Shown here: positions 6,991 to 12,921 of the stretch, in pieces
Layout of the letters: each line of letters starts with the position of its first letter
How positions within the stretch are numbered: position 1 is the stretch's first letter
DNA from: an uncultured Treponema sp.
Lineage (GTDB): Bacteria > Spirochaetota > Spirochaetia > Treponematales > Treponemataceae
Reading direction: 5' to 3'
DNA length: 14,909 nt
Assembly (NCBI GenBank): GCA_905236465.1
Contig: CAJOQA010000331.1
Span: forward strand, 1-14,909
Notes under the pieces: model-generated
The model's input: only the letters and a program-made list of their open reading frames with translations
What the model was told of the DNA's origin: nothing
Databases searched by the model: none
Translations under genes and position numbers: made by a program

Positions 6991-8544
6991 ATGGATTTTT
7001 TTTCTAAGGAAAGCAAAGGAAGTAGCCTAATTTTTAAGTTTGCCTTTATTTTTGCTTGTTTTACATTTTTTACCCTCTGCATGAGCGGTATAAACACCTA
7101 CATAAATCAAACTAACTCCTATAAAAAGCAATGTGAAGATAACATCAATAATATTGCAATGTATCTTGAAAGCATCCTTTCTAGTGAAGGGGAAGATTTC
7201 ATCAATTTTCAGAATTATTTTATTAGTCACTATGAAGAAATCGAGATTCCCTTTGACCAGGTTGATGACGTTGAAGGTTCTAGACTAGAATTTGAAAATC
7301 TTTTTGCTCAAAAGTATCCTGGTTGCCTTTTAGGAGAAGATATCACATTTGATGATTTAGATAATCAAGTGCAAAAAGCTTTTGCTATATGGGCGTTTAA
7401 AAGATATTTGCGTATTTTTGAACAGGCTCGCCCAATTTTTGGTGTAATTTATACTTATTATGTTGTTCCCACAGGCCAAGACCTTCACATGTACTATTTA
7501 ATAGATGGCTTAAGGGAAGCAAGGGAAATAAAAGGCAGTAATGGGGAAGATGTCCTAAACTTATGCCTAGATATTTATGAGTCCCTTGAGGAGCACGAAA
7601 AAATGTGGGCTGCCTGGACTTCTGGAAAAAGGGTAGAGGGCTATGACTATTACGATAATGAACTTGGCAAAGCCTATGCCTATTATGTTCCCCTGATTGT
7701 AAATGGAACTAAAATGGGAGTTATTGGTGTAGACATAGAAATAGCCCTGGTAAACCGCAGCATCCTCTTTTTAACCATAAACCAATCTATAGGAATGTGC
7801 ATATTCTTAGTTTTATCCGTTCTCTGCGTCCTCTTTTACATTTATAAACGCTATATTTCTAAGCTCTTGAATCTGCAACAGAGTGTCCGCAGGTACACGA
7901 CGGAAAAAAATGCGAATGTCGCAAAGGATATTGAGAAGTCAAATAAGGGCAATGATGAAATCGCTGTCCTTTCCACCCAGATTGCGGCCATGATTATGGA
8001 GTTGGAAAGCTATATAAAAAGCCTGATAGATACCACTAAAGAGCTGACTGACGCTAAAAAACTTGCAAAAGACATGAATGAACTTGCCATAAAGGATGCC
8101 CTTACCGGAGTCCGCAATAAAACGGCCTATGATCAGGAAGTGGGCAAGCTTGTGTGGCAGATTAGCGAAGGTTACATTTCCTTTGGAATCGCAATGATTG
8201 ATTTAAATTTCCTTAAAAAAATAAATGATACTTTTGGCCATGAGCAGGGCAACGCCGCTATTAAAAAGCTTTGTTCTATAATCTGCAATGTTTTTGACCA
8301 TTCACCCGTTTTCCGCATAGGGGGAGATGAATTCGTCGTTATACTTAGGGGGCAGGACTTTATAAATAGGGAACAACTTCTTGTAGAGTTTAAGGAAAAG
8401 TTAAGGTCTGATCCCTCTTGTTCTGCCGCAATAGGGATAGCAATCTTTGACCCTGGTAAAGATGAAGGTGTCGATTCTGTGTTTAAGCGGGCAGATAAGG
8501 CTATGTATGCGGACAAAAAGGAACAAAAGACTGGTCGAAGTTAG
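6991..8544 (+). CDS. Membrane-bound diguanylate cyclase (Cache-like sensor, HAMP, GGDEF)
   Basis: This 517-residue protein makes c-di-GMP from two GTP. TM1 is about residues 14-35 and TM2 about 267-285. Between them is an extracytoplasmic sensor of about 220 residues, whose end (YYVPLIVNGTKMGVIGVDIE) is typical of a Cache domain. A HAMP-like linker follows (about 286-345, with the NDEIAVL segment at 321-327). The GGDEF domain begins near DALTGVRNK (369), has MIDLNFLKKINDTFGHEQGN with the metal-binding Asp, and an intact GGDEF at 444-448. The RxxD inhibitory site expected just upstream is absent (the sequence there is FDHSPVFRI), so product inhibition through that site is unlikely. No upstream in-frame start exists and no good Shine-Dalgarno sequence is present. 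The gene has its own promoter and ends at a terminator. The signal sensed is unknown. Confidence 0.93.
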   Translation: MDFFSKESKGSSLIFKFAFIFACFTFFTLCMSGINTYINQTNSYKKQCEDNINNIAMYLESILSSEGEDFINFQNYFISHYEEIEIPFDQVDDVEGSRLEFENLFAQKYPGCLLGEDITFDDLDNQVQKAFAIWAFKRYLRIFEQARPIFGVIYTYYVVPTGQDLHMYYLIDGLREAREIKGSNGEDVLNLCLDIYESLEEHEKMWAAWTSGKRVEGYDYYDNELGKAYAYYVPLIVNGTKMGVIGVDIEIALVNRSILFLTINQSIGMCIFLVLSVLCVLFYIYKRYISKLLNLQQSVRRYTTEKNANVAKDIEKSNKGNDEIAVLSTQIAAMIMELESYIKSLIDTTKELTDAKKLAKDMNELAIKDALTGVRNKTAYDQEVGKLVWQISEGYISFGIAMIDLNFLKKINDTFGHEQGNAAIKKLCSIICNVFDHSPVFRIGGDEFVVILRGQDFINREQLLVEFKEKLRSDPSCSAAIGIAIFDPGKDEGVDSVFKRADKAMYADKKEQKTGRS

Positions 8545-8552
8545 GGTGCAAT

Positions 8553-8583
8553 AAAAAAAGACCGCCAAGTGACGGTCTTTTAA
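8553..8583. terminator. Bidirectional terminator between the cyclase gene and tRNA-Glu
   Basis: AAAAGACCG (8556-8564), an 8-base loop and CGGTCTTTT (8573-8581) form a 9-bp stem. Read on the minus strand it is followed by a run of T residues, giving a strong terminator for tRNA-Glu. Read on the plus strand, the stem ends in TTTT then AAATTT, serving the cyclase gene. Confidence 0.88.
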
Positions 8584-8586
8584 ATT

Positions 8587-8658
8587 TAGTCGGTACGGGA
8601 ATCGAACCCGTCTTTAGAGATTGAGAATCTCTCGTCCTAACCGATAGACGAACCAACC
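8587..8658 (-). tRNA. tRNA-Glu (anticodon CTC)
   Basis: The reverse complement folds as a complete cloverleaf. The acceptor is GGTTGGT with ACCGACT (two G-U pairs) and discriminator A. The D arm is GTCT/GGAC, and the anticodon arm is AGAGA-TTCTCAA-TCTCT with anticodon CTC at 34-36, reading GAG. The T arm is ACGGG-TTCGATT-CCCGT. CCA is not encoded. No promoter lies between it and the upstream tRNA-Gln, so it is probably transcribed by read-through. Confidence 0.95.
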
Positions 8659-8660
8659 AT

Positions 8661-8687
8661 AAAAAAAGCTGACCCTTTAGCCAGCTT
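8661..8687 (-). terminator. Terminator-like hairpin between the two tRNA genes
   Basis: On the minus strand AAGCTGGC, loop TAAAGG and GTCAGCTT form an 8-bp stem with one G-U pair, followed by five more T residues. It lies between tRNA-Gln and tRNA-Glu. It may terminate part of the transcripts, or mark a processing site. Confidence 0.75.
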
Positions 8688-8690
8688 AAG

Positions 8691-8761
8691 TTCCCCAAGG
8701 AGGATTCGAACCCCCACAATCAGAACCAGAATCTGAAGTGCTACCATTACACAATCGGGGA
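8691..8761 (-). tRNA. tRNA-Gln (anticodon CTG)
   Basis: The reverse complement gives a full cloverleaf. The acceptor is TCCCCGA with TTGGGGA (one G-U pair) and discriminator A. The D arm is GTGT/GCAC, and the anticodon arm is TCAGA-TTCTGGT-TCTGA with CTG at 34-36, reading CAG. The T arm is GGGGG-TTCGAAT-CCTCC. CCA is not encoded. A near-consensus promoter lies just upstream. Confidence 0.95.
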
Positions 8762-8777
8762 ATGCAATGTGAGTATG

Positions 8778-8806
8778 AATATACTGTATAATACAAAAAG
8801 TGTCAA
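8778..8806 (-). promoter_or_regulatory. Promoter of the tRNA-Gln/tRNA-Glu unit
   Basis: On the minus strand a perfect TTGACA, a 17-base spacer and TATATT (five of six) precede the mature tRNA-Gln 5' end by 16 bases. No second promoter is seen before tRNA-Glu. Confidence 0.85.
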
Positions 8807-8908
8807 GGGCTTTCTCTAAATTTTATCAATTTTTTTTCAAGAACTGACTGCCAGTTATTTTCCTAAGATTATTTTCTATATATGCCGATAATAGACTGAA
8901 GGTGGAAT

Positions 8909-10636
8909 ATGGCAAGAAAGGGAATGGATACAACATTTGATAGCCTCGTTACAGAAATAAGCGATTCCGAGCGCGAAATCATGCTTAATAAGATGAAAAA
9001 GGGGAAGACTGCAGAAGCTGCAGAGCCTAAGCTAAGAAATGAAGCTATAGATTCAGATAATGCGGAAGATGATTTGCTTGTAAAACTAAAGCAACAGTCT
9101 TTATTAAAGCAGCTGTGGATTTGGATAAAATCAGCTTTAACAAATACTCCTATCGAGGAAGTTTTCAATATCTCTTTAGTTGCAACCCTTGCCCGCGAAA
9201 TAGAAAAGGAATCCCCGGGAATCATAAAATGGAAAAACCGGACCTTGTGCAATTTCTTTTATGAAGGTCTTGTTCAGTTAAAAACCGCTGTTGAATTTTT
9301 CCGCCCCTTTATATTTGAATATGAAAAAGACCCTAGTTCTTTTTATGTCCTTTTAGGCTATGTCATTATGCCTGAAATCGGTAAGGAAATTGAAAGGCAG
9401 TCAGACCCCTACCAGTATTCCTTTGATAAAAATGTCACAAAAGAAATGCGGAATTCCTTGCTTACAAAAATGGACAGGATTCTTGATGAGATTCCTTCCC
9501 AGAAAAAGAGTGAGATGTATGCCAGCGTTCGCTTCCTTGAATGGCTTTTGCAGTTTGCCAAGTTGCCTATAGGTAAAATTGCCGCAAAGTTTACGGATTC
9601 CGCTGATGGAGTAAAGGAATGTCCCTTTGTTATTGCAAAGGGGGACTTTAGCGACCTTACAAAAGTTATGGTAAACTATACTCCCATAACTGATGAAGCT
9701 GTTCAGTCTTTATTCCTTAATTCAGAAAGAAATACAAAATTTTTAGGCTTTGAATCTATAGATGAAAACGCCGGAAGTGCAGCAGATTTCCAGACTAATG
9801 CAGCAACTCAATTTGGTGTAATAAGGGCTTTTGTACAATCCCTTTCTTTTCAAAAACTTGCAAAGGTTGTGTTTGAAAACTCCCAGTATGTGCCTGAATC
9901 TTATGGTGGTGGCGAAGACTGGCTTATTAAATTTAGAAATCAATGGAAGGCTCTTTTTGATAGAAGATGGAATCAGTGGAATAGGGACTATAAAAAAGAT
10001 AAGCTAAAAGGAAAATTGCTTGCTTATTTTGAAATGTCAACATTCCCACTTTTCCCCTTTAGACCTTGGGAAAGGGTTTTTGGTAGTGGTGTTCCCTTTC
10101 ATTATGATCTTACCATGGGCTTTGTTTGTGCCTTTTTCCGAAATGAGTTTAAGAGATACGATGTAACTCTCGAAGTTGTTGGTGTAGAAGGAGATTTCTC
10201 TCTTAGGGAAAACCGCATAGAGTACACGGATACAATGAATTTATTTGCAACTACAGGTAGAGATGTTGAAATTTTTGCAGAAAAACTTTCTTCAACTGGC
10301 GAGTACGGGGTTCAGCTTGCAAAATATGAAGATGGAGATGATCGTTCAGCTTCTTCAAAAGATTTTATAGCAGTTGTAATGGAAGAAATTGAAGATGAAG
10401 CCTCGACAATCATTAAGAATTTTGGAAAAGCCTGCCGTTCTATGTCTAACCTTCTTGCTGGTATTCTTTCAGAAAAGATAACGGCCTATTATGGTCCCCT
10501 TACAAACCTGATGAAAATACGGGGGCGGGAAAACAAGGCATTTAGGGAACAGCTTACTAGCGTAAAAGATGGAATAAACCATGCTTATGAGCTTATAAAA
10601 GAGTTCGAGTCTATAGACTTAGAAAACGGAAAATAG
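8909..10636 (+). CDS. Conserved hypothetical cytoplasmic protein, possibly a spirochaete-specific DUF family
   Basis: I do not recognise a function for this 575-residue protein. It has no signal peptide and no convincing TM helix, so it is probably cytoplasmic. The first 70 residues are charged and likely flexible. Residues about 75-230 look helical and rich in aromatic and basic residues. A middle part contains several Trp-rich segments, such as EDWLIKFRNQWKALFDRRWNQWNRDYKK near 335-360. The last 100 residues are helical and acidic, perhaps coiled coil. No nucleotide-binding, metal or catalytic motif is apparent. It resembles, from memory, a Treponema family labelled DUF5312; I hold this loosely. 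GGTGG three bases before the ATG is the ribosome-binding site. The pgeF-like gene starts five bases after its stop, so the two form an operon. No clear promoter was found upstream, although an AACTG/CAGTT dyad lies at 8842-8856. Confidence 0.85.
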   Translation: MARKGMDTTFDSLVTEISDSEREIMLNKMKKGKTAEAAEPKLRNEAIDSDNAEDDLLVKLKQQSLLKQLWIWIKSALTNTPIEEVFNISLVATLAREIEKESPGIIKWKNRTLCNFFYEGLVQLKTAVEFFRPFIFEYEKDPSSFYVLLGYVIMPEIGKEIERQSDPYQYSFDKNVTKEMRNSLLTKMDRILDEIPSQKKSEMYASVRFLEWLLQFAKLPIGKIAAKFTDSADGVKECPFVIAKGDFSDLTKVMVNYTPITDEAVQSLFLNSERNTKFLGFESIDENAGSAADFQTNAATQFGVIRAFVQSLSFQKLAKVVFENSQYVPESYGGGEDWLIKFRNQWKALFDRRWNQWNRDYKKDKLKGKLLAYFEMSTFPLFPFRPWERVFGSGVPFHYDLTMGFVCAFFRNEFKRYDVTLEVVGVEGDFSLRENRIEYTDTMNLFATTGRDVEIFAEKLSSTGEYGVQLAKYEDGDDRSASSKDFIAVVMEEIEDEASTIIKNFGKACRSMSNLLAGILSEKITAYYGPLTNLMKIRGRENKAFREQLTSVKDGINHAYELIKEFESIDLENGK

Positions 10637-10641
10637 TCTTT

Positions 10642-11400
10642 ATGAAAGAAGAATTTATTGAAAAAGCCTTTATTCGTGACGGAAAGGAGATTGAAGGGCC
10701 TGTAGCCGCTATGTCTTTGCTTTCCGCTTCTTCCATGCGCTTTAGGTGGAATGAAAAGAATGAGAGGAGGAAGGCTTTTTTAAAAAAAATTTCAGGTAAA
10801 AAAACTATAGCCCAAGTTGAGCTTATCCATTCAAAAACAGTTTATGCTGTTGAAAATGCGGATGAGCTTTTTCAGCAGCAGGGGGATGGGATAATAACAA
10901 GGCAAAAAAATCTTGTGCCAGTGATAACTGTAGCAGACTGTATGCCCCTTTTCTTATACGAAGAGGAAACAGGTGTTTTTGGGGTCTTGCATTCTGGCTG
11001 GAAGGGAACAGGCATCGTAAAAGAAGCCTTGGATTTGGCAAGAAGTCTTTATGGCTCTAAGGCTGAAAATTTCAGTGTAATTTTGGGCCCCCACATACAC
11101 AAGTGCTGCTATCTGGTTGATGAAGAAAGGGCCGCCTATTTTTCTTCCACTTTTACCCCCTCTTGTGTAGAAGAAGATAAAGAAAAAAAGGGATTTTTTA
11201 GACTGTCTTTAGCAGATGCCAACCTTAGCATTTTGGAAAAGGCAGGGGTTAGGCGCGAAAATATTTTTGTAAGTGATGAATGTACTTGCTGCACAAAGTA
11301 TGCGGATTCTTCTTTTAAATACGGGTCCTTTAGAAGAGAAGCAGGAAGTATAAATATTCCTTTTACTGTTCAAGCTGCCTGGATTAAATGGAATGACTAA
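10642..11400 (+). CDS. pgeF: PgeF/YfiH family protein (peptidoglycan editing factor, laccase-domain; purine nucleoside phosphorylase activity)
   Basis: Members of this family (DUF152, YfiH/YlmD) are zinc enzymes. They have been assigned either removal of wrongly incorporated L-Ser from UDP-MurNAc peptides or purine nucleoside phosphorylase/adenosine deaminase activity. In the 252 residues I see the zinc-site residues His63 (VELIHSKTV), Cys100 (VADCMPL) and His117 (GVLHSGWKG), then ILGPHIHKCCYLVDEE (148-162) and the C-terminal DECTCCT...SFRREAG segment (212-235). The order and length fit an intact protein. The start lies five bases after the stop of the preceding gene and has only a weak GGAAAA upstream, so translation is probably coupled to it. 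Two roles are possible here: wall quality control alongside the window's other wall genes, or nucleoside salvage. The sequence does not decide between them. Confidence 0.9.
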   Translation: MKEEFIEKAFIRDGKEIEGPVAAMSLLSASSMRFRWNEKNERRKAFLKKISGKKTIAQVELIHSKTVYAVENADELFQQQGDGIITRQKNLVPVITVADCMPLFLYEEETGVFGVLHSGWKGTGIVKEALDLARSLYGSKAENFSVILGPHIHKCCYLVDEERAAYFSSTFTPSCVEEDKEKKGFFRLSLADANLSILEKAGVRRENIFVSDECTCCTKYADSSFKYGSFRREAGSINIPFTVQAAWIKWND

Positions 11401-11481
11401 AGATTTACATTTAAAAATATAATTTTTTTCATTTTATTTTCTTGTAAATATCCTAAAATTGCAGACGAATAAGATAAAAAT

Positions 11482-11510
11482 TTGTAAAAAAGGCATAATT
11501 GTGCTAAAAT
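11482..11510 (+). promoter_or_regulatory. Probable argG promoter
   Basis: TTGTAA (four of six) and TAAAAT (five of six) are 17 bases apart. The start site would be near 11517, giving a leader of about 90 bases. This is the best promoter match in the 208-base gap before argG. Confidence 0.6.
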
Positions 11511-11513
11511 AAA

Positions 11514-11603
11514 AAGAGGTCTTGCGGGGCTTTCTTTACCTCTTGTATATTTATAAATATAATTGTATATTGTTTGTATAATTTTGCAATTATGTAAAGA
11601 GGT
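11514..11603 (+). promoter_or_regulatory. argG leader: hairpin with potential anti-Shine-Dalgarno pairing
   Basis: AAGAGGT (11514-11520) pairs perfectly with ACCTCTT (11538-11544) across a 17-base loop. The same AAGAGGT recurs at 11597-11603 as the argG ribosome-binding site, so ACCTCTT can pair with either copy but not both. The hairpin has no good T-tract and is a poor terminator. Whether the alternative folds regulate translation is inference. Confidence 0.45.
11543..11580 (+). repeat. Three TTGTATA direct repeats in the argG leader
   Basis: Copies start at 11543, 11563 and 11574, that is 20 and 11 bases apart, near two and one helical turns. A 16-bp perfect AT palindrome (TATATTTATAAATATA, 11546-11561) overlaps the first. 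The region is very AT-rich, so chance is a real alternative. It does not match the ARG-box consensus. Confidence 0.45.
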
Positions 11604-11608
11604 TTTAT

Positions 11609-12874
11609 ATGGCAAAGAACAAGGTTGTTTTGGCTTATTCGGGTGGACTTGATACAACTGTTATCATTCCATGGCTAAAAGAAAACTATGACTACGACGT
11701 TATTGCCGTTTGTATTGATGTCGGTCAGGGCGATGACTGGAAGACCATTAAAGAACGTGCGCTGACAACTGGAGCTGCTGCATGCTACGTTGTTGATGCC
11801 CGTGAAGAGTACTGCAAAGAGTATATTTGGCCTGCGGTAAAGGGGTCTTGTATATACGAAGATGAGTATCTTTTGGGAACATCCACTGCCCGTCCTCTTA
11901 TCGGTAAGATTCTTGTTGAATATGCCCGCCAGGAGGGTGCAGTTGCTATTTGCCACGGAGCTACCGGTAAGGGCAACGATCAGGTTCGTTTTGAGCTTGC
12001 TATAAAGGCTTTTGCCCCTGACTTGCAGGTTATTGCTGCCTGGCGCGACAGCAAGTGGACTTTGCAGAGCCGTGAAGATGAGATTGCTTATCTTGAGCAG
12101 CGTAACATCCCTGTTCCTGTAAAGAAGTCAAGTTCCTATTCCTGCGATGAGAATATTTGGCACATAAGCCACGAGGGCCTTGAGCTTGAAGATACAAAGA
12201 ACGAGCCTGCTTGGAGCAATATGCTCAAGATTACAAAGACTCCGGAAGAGGCCTTGAGCGAAGGCGAGTACGTAAAGATTGAGTTTGAGAAGGGAGAAGC
12301 TGTCGCTGTTAATGGTAAAAAGATGTCTCCTTTGCAGATTATGGAAGAACTCAATAAAATTGGTGGTCGCAACGGTATAGGTTTAATTGACCTGGTTGAA
12401 AACCGTGTTGTTGGCATGAAGAGCCGTGGAGTTTATGAGACTCCTGGCGGAACAATTTTGATGTTTGCCCATGAACAGCTTGACCATCTCTGCTTGGACC
12501 GCGATACCTACCACTTTAAGCAGCAGCTTAGCTTGCGGGAATCTGAGTTGATTTACGATGGCAAGTGGTTTACTACCTTAATGGAAGGAATTATGGCTTT
12601 CCAAGACAAGATAGAAGAAAAGGTAACAGGCTGGGTAAATCTTAAGCTTTATAAAGGAACAATGAAGGGGGCTGGTTCAGATTCACCTTACAGCCTTTAT
12701 AACGAAAGCATCGCCTCTTTTGCAACCGGTGATCTATATGACCACAAGGATGCTGATGGCTTTATTACCTTGTACGGACTGCCTTTAAAAGTTCGCGCAA
12801 TGATGGAGCAGAATGTAGGAAAGGGACAGGCTATTGTAAATAGTGATAGTCTAAAGAAGCGTCCTACAGAATAA
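11609..12874 (+). CDS. argG: Argininosuccinate synthase
   Basis: ArgG condenses citrulline and aspartate with ATP to form argininosuccinate, the penultimate step of arginine synthesis, in the cytoplasm. The 421 residues show the PP-loop ATP motif SGGLDTT at 11-17, GTSTARPLI (about 90-98), GATGKGNDQVRFE (about 117-129), the central SSYSCDENIWHISHEG substrate region, and SRGVYETPGG. Length is normal for the family. AAAGAGG with six bases to the ATG sets the start. No argH, argF or other arg gene is next to it. Codon use differs sharply from the neighbours: all 15 arginines are CGN (nine CGT, five CGC, one CGG) and lysine is mostly AAG, whereas the preceding gene uses AGA/AGG for 10 of 13 arginines. 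This suggests either high expression or a different origin. A structured leader precedes it. Confidence 0.97.
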   Translation: MAKNKVVLAYSGGLDTTVIIPWLKENYDYDVIAVCIDVGQGDDWKTIKERALTTGAAACYVVDAREEYCKEYIWPAVKGSCIYEDEYLLGTSTARPLIGKILVEYARQEGAVAICHGATGKGNDQVRFELAIKAFAPDLQVIAAWRDSKWTLQSREDEIAYLEQRNIPVPVKKSSSYSCDENIWHISHEGLELEDTKNEPAWSNMLKITKTPEEALSEGEYVKIEFEKGEAVAVNGKKMSPLQIMEELNKIGGRNGIGLIDLVENRVVGMKSRGVYETPGGTILMFAHEQLDHLCLDRDTYHFKQQLSLRESELIYDGKWFTTLMEGIMAFQDKIEEKVTGWVNLKLYKGTMKGAGSDSPYSLYNESIASFATGDLYDHKDADGFITLYGLPLKVRAMMEQNVGKGQAIVNSDSLKKRPTE

Positions 12875-12885
12875 TATAAGACAGT

Positions 12886-12905
12886 GCTTGCGCTTTTGCC
12901 CAAGC
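12886..12905 (+). other. Hairpin between argG and malQ
   Basis: GCTTG-C-GC, loop TTTT and GC-C-CAAGC form a stem with one C-C mismatch, ending seven bases before the malQ GGGAG. It has no T-tract, so it is not an intrinsic terminator. It may stabilise the mRNA 3' end or affect malQ translation. The 47-base gap has no clear promoter, so malQ may be co-transcribed with argG. Confidence 0.45.
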
Positions 12906-12921
12906 CCTGCCGGGAGATTTT

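Noticed and set aside
8842..8856. AACTG-N5-CAGTT dyad as a firm operator for the 8909 gene
   Set aside because: Arms of only five bases and no clear promoter to relate it to; kept only as a remark.
11514..11544. Leader hairpin as an intrinsic terminator of pgeF
   Set aside because: It is followed by GTATATTTAT rather than a T-run, and a plausible promoter lies upstream of it.
11546..11561. ArgR (ARG box) site before argG
   Set aside because: The palindrome lacks the TGNAT half-site of the ARG consensus.
11522..11581. Possible leader peptide starting with TTG before argG
   Set aside because: The SD-like AAGAGGT is only one base from the TTG, and the peptide has a single arginine, so there is no attenuation logic.
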